Shown: positions 15,352 to 27,393, numbered from the stretch's first letter. The stretch: DNA of 64,000 bases from an uncultured Olsenella sp. (GCA_949287905.1 CASEHX010000007.1:1-64000); one strand, 5' to 3'. Numbers and translations: made by a program. Notes: generated from the sequence alone by a model not told the origin.

Positions 15352-18300
15352 TTGAGAGCACGTCACGTAACCTCAGAGCGTGAGTACAGGTCTCCATTCG
15401 GTGCCGTCCAACTGGGCGGCACCGTTTCGCTGAGCATAGACGTGTGGGAGGACGACGTTACCTTCTGCACCCTGCGCGTGTGGACCGACGCTCACGGCGA
15501 GGAACTCATCGAGATGCGCGGCGCCGAGCATGCCGGCGGCCTGCGCTTCACCGCAACGTACAAGCCCGCGGAGACGGGCGTGGTCTGGTACAGCTTCGAC
15601 ATCGAGGCGAGCGACGGCGCCGTGTGGCGCTACGGCGCTCGCGAGGGATGGGTCACCGGCGAGGGCGCGTTTGCCTACGGCGACCCCCCGTCGTTCCAGA
15701 TCACGGTCTTCTCGCCCCGCGCCCGCCAGCCGCGCTGGTATCGCGAGGGCATCGTCTACCAGATCTTCCCCGACCGCTTTGCCCGCGGCGAGGACTGGGT
15801 CGAGCGCGCGGCGGACACGCTGGAGATCCACCGGCGGGGCGGTCCCTCGCGCAAGGTGCTCCGGGACTGGGACACCCCTCCGACCTACGAGCGCCGCGAG
15901 AACGGCGACGTGGCGTGCTGGGACTTCTACGGCGGCACGCTCGAGGGCATCCGCGAGAAGCTCGGCTACCTCGAGGACCTGGGCGTCACGGCGATCTACC
16001 TCAACCCGATCTTTGAGGCGGCGAGCAACCACCGCTACGACACGGCGGACTACCTTCGCATAGACCCGCTGCTCGGAGACGAGGAGAGCTTCCGTGCGCT
16101 CTGCGTGGACGCCGAGGAGCACGGCATCTCGATCATCCTGGACGGCGTCTTCAACCACGTGGGCGCGGACTCCCGCTACTTCAACCGCTTTGGCACCTAT
16201 CCCGAGCCGGGCGCGTGGCAGGGCGAGCACTCCGCGTATCGCGACTGGTTCACCTTCAATGAGGACGGCACCTACGCCGGCTGGTGGGGAGACCAGAACC
16301 TCCCCGCCGTGCGCTCCGACTGCGAGGACTTCCACAAGCTCGTGTGCGGACGCGAGGGCGTCATCCGTCACTGGCTGCGCCAGGGCGCGCGCGGCTGGCG
16401 CCTCGACGTGGCCGACGAGCTCACCGACGAGTTCATCGCCCAGATCAAGCTCGCCCTTCTCGCCGAGAAGCCCGACGGCGTGCTCATCGGCGAGGTGTGG
16501 GAGGACGCCTCTCACAAGCTCGCCTACGGCAAGCTCCGCCAGTACTTCCAGGGCAAGGAGCTCGATGCCACGATGAACTACCCCGTGCGCACCGCGCTTC
16601 TCGCCTACATCCGCGGGGACATGGGTGCGAGCGAGCTTGCCGCGCGCCTTGAGGAGCTGCGCGAGAACTACCCGCGCGACAACTTCTACTCCGCGCTCAA
16701 CCTGCTGGGCAGCCACGACCGCGAGCGCCTGTTCACGATGCTCGGCGGCGCGCCCGACCCCGACACGATTCCCGAGGAGGAGCGCGCGGGCTGGCATCTC
16801 TCCGACGACCAGGTGGGTCTTGCGAAGTCCCGCCTGTGGGTCATGGCGCTGCTGCAGATGACGCTTCCCGGCGTCCCGTGCATCTACTACGGAGACGAGC
16901 GTGGGGTCGAGGGCTTCCGCGACCCGTACAACCGCGCGAGCTTCCCGTGGGACGCCGGCAAGCGCGACTGCACGGACATCTATCGCAACGCGATCGGCAT
17001 GCGCAAGATGCTCCCGGTGCTGATTGACGGCGAGTTCGAGCCCTTCTCGTCCGGCGAGGACGTCTTTGGCTTCTGGCGCACCGGCAAGGACGAGCGCGTG
17101 TGCGTGCTCGTGAACGCGAGCCTCTCCGAGGCGCACACCGTGAAGGTTCCCGTGGGGGACAAGCAGGTGTGCGACGTGGTCTCCGGCAAGGTGCCGCGCC
17201 TGAGCCACGGCCAGGCCGAGGTCTTCCTCTGGCCGCTCGGCACCTCCATCCTGCACTTCCACAACGAGCAGCGCCTCCAGGCCCCGCTCGAGCGCGGCAT
17301 GGGCGTGCTCTGCCACATCACCTCGGTCCCCAACGGGGGCTGGCCCGGCACCCTCGGCGCCCCGGCCCGCCGCTTCGTGGACTGGCTCGCCGCGGGCGGT
17401 CAGAAGTACTGGCAGGTGCTGCCCGTCAACCCCACGGACAAGTTTGGCTCGCCGTACGCGGGTCTCGGGGCCTTTGCCGGCAACCTGGGGCTTCTGGAAC
17501 TGCCCGCCCCCGCTGCGCTCGCCTCGCTCGAGCGCATCGGAAACGACCCTGACTACCTGCAGTTCTGCGACGAGAACGACTACTGGCTCACGCCGTACGC
17601 CGCCTTCCGCGCCTGCAAGGAGCTGCTGGGCGAGAAGCCCTGGCAGGAGTGGCCCGAGCCCTACCGCACCTACTCGCCGCGCCTGGCGTCCGACCCCAAG
17701 CTGCGCCACGCGATCGAGGCGCACCGCCGCCTGCAGTACAAGTTCCAGTGCGAGTGGGACGACCTCCTGGACTACGCGCATGAGCGGGGGATCAAGATCA
17801 TCGGCGACATGCCGATGTTTGTCTCGGCGGACTCCGCCGACGTCTGGAGCGAGCCCGACATCTTCGACCTGGACGAGAGCGGCTACGCGCGCCGTGAGGC
17901 CGGTGCGCCCGGGGACGCCTTTGCGCCGGACGGCCAGAACTGGGGCAACCCCGCCTTCCGTTGGGACATCCTGCGCGAGCAGAACTTTGGCTGGTGGCTG
18001 CGTCGCTTCAGTCGTGCGCTCAAGCTCTACGACGTGGTGAGGCTCGATCACTTCATTGGCTTCTCCTCGTACTTTGGCATCCCGGCGGGCAAGACCGCGC
18101 GCGACGGCGCGTACGCGTTTGGTCCCGGCGCCGAGCTCTTCGAGGCGGCGCGCAAGCAGTTTGGCCCGCTGCCGTTCATCGCGGAGGACCTGGGCGCCAT
18201 CACGCCCGCGGTGCGCGCGCTCGTGGCGGAGACGGGCTTCCCGGGCATGGACGTCGCCCAGTTCGCGGACAATGACGTGCGCGAGGGCTACGTGCCGCGC

Positions 18301-18612
18301 CCCGAGACGGTGGCGTACACGGGCACGCACGACAACCAGACGCTCGTGGGCTTCTGCGAGGACCGCTACGGCCTGGAGCGCGAGGAGGCCGTCGAGGTGG
18401 CGGATGGCATCATGCGCCGCGTGCTCGCGAGCGACGCCGACGTGGCGATCGTGCCGCTTCAGGACGTGCTGGGCTTGGGCGACGAGGCGCGCATGAACGT
18501 GCCCGGCGTGGCCGACGGCAACTGGAGCTGGCGTGCCGGCGACGCCGCGGTGGCGGCCGCGGGCGCCCGCCTGGCCGACCTCGCCGAGCGGAGCGGCCGC
18601 ATTCTGGGATAG
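15352..18612 (+). CDS. GH13 alpha-glucosidase/neopullulanase-like domain fused to GH77 4-alpha-glucanotransferase
   Basis: A 1086-residue fusion. The N-terminal beta-sandwich (1-120) precedes a GH13 barrel with VFNHVG, D352 in GWRLDVADEL, E381 in IGEVWEDA and D456 in GSHDRERL. From about residue 644 (APLERGMGVLCHITS) a MalQ-type GH77 domain follows, with D899 in RLDHFIGF, E945 in AEDLGAIT and D994 in GTHDNQTL. Both sets of catalytic residues look intact. It would trim or debranch glucan and rearrange the maltooligosaccharides formed. The start is TTG 15352, 3 bases after the glgA stop with AAGAGGAGAG before it. No signal peptide, so it acts inside the cell. The exact GH13 specificity is not certain. 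Confidence 0.88.
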   Translation: MRARHVTSEREYRSPFGAVQLGGTVSLSIDVWEDDVTFCTLRVWTDAHGEELIEMRGAEHAGGLRFTATYKPAETGVVWYSFDIEASDGAVWRYGAREGWVTGEGAFAYGDPPSFQITVFSPRARQPRWYREGIVYQIFPDRFARGEDWVERAADTLEIHRRGGPSRKVLRDWDTPPTYERRENGDVACWDFYGGTLEGIREKLGYLEDLGVTAIYLNPIFEAASNHRYDTADYLRIDPLLGDEESFRALCVDAEEHGISIILDGVFNHVGADSRYFNRFGTYPEPGAWQGEHSAYRDWFTFNEDGTYAGWWGDQNLPAVRSDCEDFHKLVCGREGVIRHWLRQGARGWRLDVADELTDEFIAQIKLALLAEKPDGVLIGEVWEDASHKLAYGKLRQYFQGKELDATMNYPVRTALLAYIRGDMGASELAARLEELRENYPRDNFYSALNLLGSHDRERLFTMLGGAPDPDTIPEEERAGWHLSDDQVGLAKSRLWVMALLQMTLPGVPCIYYGDERGVEGFRDPYNRASFPWDAGKRDCTDIYRNAIGMRKMLPVLIDGEFEPFSSGEDVFGFWRTGKDERVCVLVNASLSEAHTVKVPVGDKQVCDVVSGKVPRLSHGQAEVFLWPLGTSILHFHNEQRLQAPLERGMGVLCHITSVPNGGWPGTLGAPARRFVDWLAAGGQKYWQVLPVNPTDKFGSPYAGLGAFAGNLGLLELPAPAALASLERIGNDPDYLQFCDENDYWLTPYAAFRACKELLGEKPWQEWPEPYRTYSPRLASDPKLRHAIEAHRRLQYKFQCEWDDLLDYAHERGIKIIGDMPMFVSADSADVWSEPDIFDLDESGYARREAGAPGDAFAPDGQNWGNPAFRWDILREQNFGWWLRRFSRALKLYDVVRLDHFIGFSSYFGIPAGKTARDGAYAFGPGAELFEAARKQFGPLPFIAEDLGAITPAVRALVAETGFPGMDVAQFADNDVREGYVPRPETVAYTGTHDNQTLVGFCEDRYGLEREEAVEVADGIMRRVLASDADVAIVPLQDVLGLGDEARMNVPGVADGNWSWRAGDAAVAAAGARLADLAERSGRILG

Positions 18613-18670
18613 GCGCGAGGGGAGCGTCCTTCTCGCCGCCCTGGAGCCGGTCTGCCCCTTCACCTGGGTT

Positions 18671-18790
18671 TTTCAAAATCCCGACCTATGGCAATATTCG
18701 CGTGCCATAGGTCGAGTTTTTGTGCGGCTCCGTCGCAAAACCCCAGTTGGCGAGAAGGACGACGTGCCATAGGTCGACATTTCAAACGCA
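18671..18790. repeat. REP-like inverted-repeat element, 5' side of nuclease B
   Basis: CCGACCTATGGCA and TGCCATAGGTCG form a hairpin at 18681-18714. A second TGCCATAGGTCG lies at 18765-18776, followed by ACATTTCAAA, the inverse of the TTTCAAAAT at 18671. The element thus has long terminal inverted repeats. Its inner part carries CCAGTTGGCGAGAAG at about 18744-18757. The same CGACCTATGGC family recurs after the gene at 20045-20296. No gene is seen in 18613-18929. Confidence 0.8.
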
Positions 18791-18917
18791 AGGCCGCGAT
18801 TCCGACGGACGCTCTCTCCGAGCCGCCCCTGCGACTCCGGAAGCTAGCTGACACCAAACTCCGGAAGATCACTTGAGAAAATATCCGCATGAGGCGTCCG
18901 CAGGCCCGCGCGGCGGG

Positions 18918-18923
18918 TACCGT
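18918..18923 (+). promoter_or_regulatory. Putative -10 box for leaderless transcription of nuclease B
   Basis: TACCGT is followed by 6 bases and then ATG 18930. The spacing is the same as for paralogs A and C, and there is no Shine-Dalgarno. Confidence 0.45.
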
Positions 18924-18929
18924 TGTCGC

Positions 18930-20051
18930 ATGGACATCCTGCTCTCACATGAGACCGCCCTCGCGGTCCTTCGCCTTCCCCTGATGGCGCGCCGCCTCGA
19001 GCGCGGCGAGCGCTGCGACGCGCACGTGCCGCAGGCGCCGCCGACCCCCGAGGAGGTGGAGTCTCTTCTGCGGCTGCTCCCCGTGCTGGCCGTCCGCGGC
19101 GGTCCGGTCGACGTCCTCGTGGCAAGTGCGGAGGTTCGCGTGCGGTCGCAGCTCGTGAGCTCGCACGTCTGGTCCGCGCAGCTGCCGCCGGGGTCTGCCG
19201 TTGCCGTTGTGCCCGGGATGCGCTGCGTGTCTCCGGAGCACCTCGTCGTTCAGATGACCCCCGCCCTAACCGACCTCGAGCTCATGGTGCTTCTCGCCGA
19301 GCTGCTGGGGTCCTACGCCGTTGACCCCAACGTCAAGAGGGGCATGGCGCAGCGCGAGAGGCCCATCATGACGCCCGAGCGCCTGCTCGCGCATCTGAGC
19401 GACCTGGGACCGGTGAGCGGCTGCGCCCGAATCAGGCGCGCGCTGGGCATGGTCTGCGTGGGGGCAGCCTCTCCGCGGGAGACCAAGCTCTCGCTGCGCC
19501 TGGGGCTCAAACCCGCCCTCGGGGGCTACCACCTGCCGGTCCTCTCCATGAACGAGCCTATGGAGGTCCGCCGGATTCACGACGCGATGAGGAGCGGGGT
19601 GCGCAAACCGGACATCCTGCTCCTTGCCCCGGGCGGGCCCCCTGATGCGAGCAAGCCGTTTTGCGGTCGCGCCGTTGAGTACGAGGGCGAGGACCATCGG
19701 GACCCCGGGCGTCTTGCGGCAAACGTCGCGCGTCACAACGAGCTCGTGGCGCTCGGGTTTGGCGAGTATTGGGTTGCCAAGGAACAGTACGGGAACCTCT
19801 CCTACATGGACGGCCTTGCCGGGCGTCTACGCGCCGACCTAGGGATGGCGCCCCTGAGGCTCAGCGACGAAGAGGCCACGCGCCGTCGCGCGTTGCGACT
19901 GGGGCTCTACGAGGAGCTGGAGCGGATTGACGGGACGCACTGGTGCGGCCGGGCGCGCGAGCGGGAACGGGCCGCCACGGCTACGTTTGCGCCACCTGCC
20001 GCCAAGGAGGACTGGGATGTCGTGCCCGTTGATGCCTACGGTCTTGGGTGA
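18930..20051 (+). CDS. DUF559/Vsr-like nuclease-domain protein, paralog B
   Basis: A 373-residue protein co-linear with paralog A over its length, with near-identical residue numbering. It begins MDILLSHETALAVLR and carries the CVSPEHLVVQMTPAL box. The candidate active site is E184 (SPRETK), D228 (VRKPDIL) and E250-Y-E252 (AVEYEGEDH), then a helix with NVARHNELVALG. ATG 18930 is chosen because it aligns with the start of A; the open frame reaches 18873 without support. It lies between two copies of its own CGACCTATGGCA repeat family, which differs from those at A and C. Divergence between A and B, each with different repeats, suggests protein-repeat pairing. Confidence 0.7.
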   Translation: MDILLSHETALAVLRLPLMARRLERGERCDAHVPQAPPTPEEVESLLRLLPVLAVRGGPVDVLVASAEVRVRSQLVSSHVWSAQLPPGSAVAVVPGMRCVSPEHLVVQMTPALTDLELMVLLAELLGSYAVDPNVKRGMAQRERPIMTPERLLAHLSDLGPVSGCARIRRALGMVCVGAASPRETKLSLRLGLKPALGGYHLPVLSMNEPMEVRRIHDAMRSGVRKPDILLLAPGGPPDASKPFCGRAVEYEGEDHRDPGRLAANVARHNELVALGFGEYWVAKEQYGNLSYMDGLAGRLRADLGMAPLRLSDEEATRRRALRLGLYEELERIDGTHWCGRARERERAATATFAPPAAKEDWDVVPVDAYGLG

Positions 20052-20296
20052 GCTGGCGCTGCGCGGAATGTCGGGCCGTGGCTTTGGGTGGGCTGGCGCT
20101 GCGCAAGATCCCGGGTCGCGGCCTCTGCCGAGCCGACACTGCGCGGAATCCCGACCTATGGCTTTGAGCGGGCTGGCGCTGCGCGAAATGTCGACTTATG
20201 GCACGCCGCTCTTCTCGCCAACTGGTGTTTCTTCGTTGCGCTGCGCATAATCCCGACCTATGGCACGTGATTTTTGCCATAGGTCGGGATTTCAAA
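20045..20296. repeat. REP-like array, 3' side of nuclease B
   Basis: Four to five imperfect units of about 40 bp (GCTGCGCGGAAT + CCCGACCTATGGC) start inside the last codons of the gene. The last, 20249-20291, is a perfect 17-bp inverted repeat (AATCCCGACCTATGGCA and its complement) around a 9-base loop. CTTCTCGCCAACTGG at about 20211 is the inverse of the CCAGTTGGCGAGAAG core on the 5' side. The 40-bp period is close to the 41-bp period at nuclease A. Confidence 0.8.
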
Positions 20297-20309
20297 CAGT
20301 GGTGATATG

Positions 20310-20615
20310 AAACGACGGCGTGTGGCAGTGTGTGGCAGCGGCGCTTGGCGGCGGGAGGTTGCTGCGCGAGGCGGCGGCGCGTGGCGGCGGCGCGTGGCGG
20401 CGGCGGGGGGGGTGCTGCGCGAGGCGGCGGCGCGTGGCGGCTGCGTGTGGCGGTGCGTGGCAGTGGCGACATGAGGCGGCGCGTGGCAGTGGCGACATGA
20501 GGCAGCGACGTGTGGTGGCGGGAGGTTGCTGTGCGTGGCGGCAGTGCGTGGCAGTGGTGACATGAGGCGGAGGCGCGTGGCGGCGGCGTGAGGCGGCGGC
20601 GCGTTACGGGGGCGC
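20310..20615. repeat. Low-complexity GGC/GTG-rich degenerate tandem repeats upstream of mfd
   Basis: Short words such as GCGTGGCAGTGGCGACATGA, GGCGGCGCGTGGCGGC and GGGAGGTTGCTG recur three or more times in about 300 bases. The six-frame products are all Arg/Ala/Thr or His/Arg junk and no ribosome site is seen, so I do not call a gene. Confidence 0.65.
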
Positions 20616-20693
20616 AGGGCCGTGGTCCGGGTACAATGGGCGAGAAGAACCACCCGCCGCAGCCGACGCCCTCCCGGACGCCGGCCACTCGTC

Positions 20694-24152
<3,459 letters not shown>

Positions 24153-24179
24153 CGGCCGCGCGTCCTTCTCGTCCCGCGC

Positions 24180-24257
24180 GACTTTTGCGGCCGCAAATCT
24201 CGGGCGAGCTTCTGGGTTTTCCCAGTTGAGCGAAAAACTCGCCTGACTTTTGCGGGG
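24180..24257. repeat. Dispersed copy of the nuclease-C repeat family
   Basis: GACTTTTGCGGCCGCAAA, then CGAGCTTCTGGG, TTTTCCCAGTTGAGCGAAAA and CTCGCCTGACTTTTGCGGGG. It is almost base-for-base the element at 47508-47588 next to nuclease C, 23 kb away. It contains a short hairpin (CTGGGTTTTCCCAG). Confidence 0.8.
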
Positions 24258-24280
24258 TGTCTCGCCCCCCCGCGGCAACC

Positions 24281-24402
24281 CCTGACTTTTGCTCGAGCGC
24301 TTCTCCCGCGGAATCAGTTCAATATCACATGCCCGCAGGTAGATGGTTTTCTCGTTTGCGCGGGCACGGCGAGAAGCCCGGTCTGCTCGTGCAAAAGTCG
24401 GG
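24281..24402. repeat. 122-bp element with 18-bp terminal inverted repeats, copy 1
   Basis: The left end is CCTGACTTTTGCTCGAGC and the right end is GCTCGTGCAAAAGTCGGG. Inside are CAATATCACAT, CCCGCAGGTAGATGG and GGCGAGAAG. The homologous element at 27182-27303 has the same length and order. The rest of 24403-24614 holds only the leader of the GH3 gene, with AAGGGAAAGGACC as ribosome site. Confidence 0.8.
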
Positions 24403-24614
24403 GGTTATTCTCCGGAGGGTGTCCCGGCGAAGTCAGGCAACCTTCGCACCGGCCTTCGCCAGCTCCTCCACCGGCACCTCCCGCGGAGCCAGTCAGCTGC
24501 GGAAATGCCCGCGCTGGCGGAAAAGCCCGTTGGCGACCATCATCCGAGAGTTGAACGGCCCTAGCATTCCCTTAACTGGCCACTTGGTCGCCGACACAAG
24601 GGAAAGGACCTCAT

Positions 24615-27068
24615 ATGGACCGTTTGAGCGAGCGCACCAGCATCACCCGTCGCACCCTTCTCAAGGCAAGCGCCGCCGGAGCCGCGCTCTTCTCCGGCCT
24701 CGGCCTGCTCCCGACCACGGCCAAGGCCGCGACCTCCGACCTCAGCGACGTGGCGACCATCGTCGCCGGCATGACGCGCCGCCAGAAGATTGCCCAGAAG
24801 ATCATGCCCGACTTCCGTCAGTGGGACTCCGGCAGCGGCGTCGCCGACATGACCGTCCTGGACGAGAAGGTCGCGGAGATCGTCGACAAGTACGACCTCG
24901 GCGGCGTCATCCTCTTTGCCAACAACGTCAAGGAGACCGAGCAGACCCTGCGCCTGTGCATGGGCCTGCAGGATGCCGCGACGCGCAACACCGCGGACGA
25001 GGCCTACGGCAACATCCCGCTGCTCATCACCATCGACCAGGAGGGCGGCATCGTCTATCGTCTGGGCTCCGGCACCGCCCTGCCCGGCAACATGGCCGTG
25101 GGAGCCACCCGCAGCGCGGACGACGCCCGCGACTGCGGCGAGGTCATCGGTCGCGAGCTCAACGCGCTCAAGCTCAACGTCAACTTCGCACCCGTCTTTG
25201 ATACCAACAGCAACCCCAACAACCCTGTCATCGGCCTGCGCTCCATCAGCGGCAACCCCGACCTCGTGGCCGAACTGGGCGTCCCGATGATGAAGGGCAT
25301 GCAGGAGCACAACGTGGCCACCGCCGCCAAGCACTTCCCGGGCCACGGCGACGCCGGCACCGACTCCCACACCGGCCTCCCGCGTATCGAGAAGACTGAG
25401 GCCGAGCTCTGGGAGTGCGAGTTCATCCCGTTCCAGGCCGCCATCGACAACGGCGTGGACATGGTCATGACCGCGCACATCCAGTTCCCCAAGGTCGAGA
25501 CCAACACGGCGACCTCCGTTGCCGACGGCTCCACGATTGAGCTCCCGGCCACCCTCTCGCACGTCATCATGACCGACATCCTGCGCGGCGAGATGGGCTT
25601 CACGGGCGTCTCGGTCACCGACGCCCTCAACATGGACGCCATCGCCAAGAACTTCGGCGAGATCGACGCCGTCAAGCGCGTCTTCAAGGCGGGCGTCGAC
25701 ATCGCGCTCATGCCCACGACGCTGCGCTCCGCCGCCGACGAGCAGAAGCTCGTCGATCTCATTGACGCCCTCGACGCGGACGCCGAGATCACCGACGGCA
25801 TGCTCGACGAGTCCGTCACCCGCATCCTCAACCTCAAGAAGGCTCGCGGCATCCTGCAGTACGCCGAGACCGCCGGCACCGTCGAGAGCAGCCTCTCCAA
25901 TGCGCTCGCCGTCGTCGGCAGCGACGAGAACCGCGCCATCGAGCGCGAGGTCTCCGCTGACGCCGTGACCGTCATCAGGAACGAGGGCAATGTCCTGCCG
26001 TTCAAGCCTGCTTCCGACGACCACGTCCTTCTCGTGGGCGCCTGGAGCAACGAGCAGCCCGGCATGGAGCTCACGATGCGTCGCCTCATCGACGAGAAGG
26101 TCATTCCTTCGGACGTGAAATACGAGTCGCTCAACTATGCCGAGAGCTACTCCAGCCCGGACGCGGCGCTCGCGGACATCACGCCCAAGATCGCCGACGC
26201 AGACTACGTTGTCGTGATCTCCGAGGTCGGCAGCACCATCAACCTCAACCCGGATCGTGTCTCTGGCAGCAGCACCTACGTCCCCACGCGCGTGGTCCGC
26301 GCCGCCAACGAGGCAGGCGTGCCCGTTGCCGTCATGAGCATCTCGCTGCCCTACGACTGTGCCATGTACGACGAGGCCCCCGCCGTCGTGGCGGTCTATG
26401 GCAACAAGGGCATGGACCCCACCGAGGGCCTGCAGCCCTCTGCCGCCTTCGGTCCCAACGTGCCGGCGGGCGTGGAGGTCATCTTCGGCGGCCACGCCGC
26501 CGAGGGCAAGCTCCCCGTGGACCTCTATGCCGTCAACGTCGACGAGAACGGCGCCTCGTTCGACCTCGACAACGTCAAGTACCCGTTTGGCTACGGCCTC
26601 ACCTACCCCGGCGTGAACGACAAGCCCGCGGTCGACAACTCCGCGCTCGCCGCCGCCGTGGCAGACGCCGAGAAGACCGTCCTTGCCAACAAGGATGCCT
26701 ACACGGCCGACAGCCTCGCCGCGTTCGTGGCCGCCTACGACGCTGCCAAGGCGCTTCTCGCCGACCCCGACGCCACGCAGGAGGAGATCGACGCCGCCCT
26801 TGCCAACCTGAACAACGCCAAGGACGCGCTCGTCCCGGCCACCACGGGGAAGCCTGGCGACAAGGATCCCTCCGACCCGGGCACCGGCTCTGGCACGGGT
26901 ACCGGCACGGGCTCCGGCAACAAGAGGCCGTCCGGCTCCGGCTCGATCCCCTCGACCGGTGACCCCGCCGCCTTCGCCGCCGTTGCCGCGGCGGCCGTTG
27001 CGGGCGTAGCCGCCATGGGCGCCGGCGCCGCCGTCGCGCACGCCGAGAGCGAGGACGTCGAGGAGTAG
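24615..27068 (+). CDS. Tat-exported GH3 beta-N-acetylhexosaminidase-like enzyme with FIVAR and IPSTG
   Basis: 817 residues. The N-terminus has a twin-arginine signal (SITRRTLLKAS, R12-R13) and a hydrophobic stretch ending TTAKAA. The GH3 barrel has the NagZ-type loop KHFPGHGDAGTDSH from residue 239 and a candidate nucleophile D336 (VTDALNMDAI). A C-terminal GH3 alpha/beta domain follows, then a FIVAR module (DAYTADSLAAF), a Gly/Thr linker and SIPSTGDPAAF with a hydrophobic segment. Unlike the other two anchored proteins it ends in an acidic tail, HAESEDVEE, with no basic stop-transfer residues, so sortase anchoring is doubtful. Likely role: release of GlcNAc from wall or host glycans, which would supply nagB. 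Confidence 0.85.
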   Translation: MDRLSERTSITRRTLLKASAAGAALFSGLGLLPTTAKAATSDLSDVATIVAGMTRRQKIAQKIMPDFRQWDSGSGVADMTVLDEKVAEIVDKYDLGGVILFANNVKETEQTLRLCMGLQDAATRNTADEAYGNIPLLITIDQEGGIVYRLGSGTALPGNMAVGATRSADDARDCGEVIGRELNALKLNVNFAPVFDTNSNPNNPVIGLRSISGNPDLVAELGVPMMKGMQEHNVATAAKHFPGHGDAGTDSHTGLPRIEKTEAELWECEFIPFQAAIDNGVDMVMTAHIQFPKVETNTATSVADGSTIELPATLSHVIMTDILRGEMGFTGVSVTDALNMDAIAKNFGEIDAVKRVFKAGVDIALMPTTLRSAADEQKLVDLIDALDADAEITDGMLDESVTRILNLKKARGILQYAETAGTVESSLSNALAVVGSDENRAIEREVSADAVTVIRNEGNVLPFKPASDDHVLLVGAWSNEQPGMELTMRRLIDEKVIPSDVKYESLNYAESYSSPDAALADITPKIADADYVVVISEVGSTINLNPDRVSGSSTYVPTRVVRAANEAGVPVAVMSISLPYDCAMYDEAPAVVAVYGNKGMDPTEGLQPSAAFGPNVPAGVEVIFGGHAAEGKLPVDLYAVNVDENGASFDLDNVKYPFGYGLTYPGVNDKPAVDNSALAAAVADAEKTVLANKDAYTADSLAAFVAAYDAAKALLADPDATQEEIDAALANLNNAKDALVPATTGKPGDKDPSDPGTGSGTGTGTGSGNKRPSGSGSIPSTGDPAAFAAVAAAAVAGVAAMGAGAAVAHAESEDVEE

Positions 27069-27100
27069 CAGCAAGGCTCGTCGCACCATCAGCCGCATCG

Positions 27101-27135
27101 AGGCCCGCCGCGCAGATCTCTCGCGTGGCGGGCCT
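27101..27135 (+). terminator. Terminator after the GH3 gene
   Basis: AGGCCCGCC and GGCGGGCCT form a perfect 9-bp stem with an inner CGCG pairing and a 17-base loop, 32 bases after the stop. Confidence 0.6.
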
Positions 27136-27181
27136 CCCGCTCCTCGCTCCGCAGCCGCAATTCCCGCCCTCTGCCGCAAAC

Positions 27182-27303
27182 CCTGACTTTTGCACGAGCG
27201 CTTCTCCCGCGGGATCAATTCAATATCACATAACAGCAGGTAGATGGGTCTCTCGTCTGTGTGGGCATGGCGAGAAACTCGATTTGCTCGTGCAAAAGTC
27301 GGG
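27182..27303. repeat. 122-bp element with 18-bp terminal inverted repeats, copy 2
   Basis: Ends CCTGACTTTTGCACGAGC and GCTCGTGCAAAAGTCGGG are perfect inverse copies over most of their length. The interior (TTCAATATCACAT, GCAGGTAGATGG, GGCGAGAAA) matches copy 1 at 24281. The two copies flank the GH3 gene on both sides in the same orientation. Confidence 0.85.
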
Positions 27304-27393
27304 TGTTCCGCCCTGACCCTCCCCGTGTTCCGCCGCCTGCCCGCGGCCCGCGCTACAATCAGCCGAGAAGAACCTCGCGTCGAAGGAGCCGCC

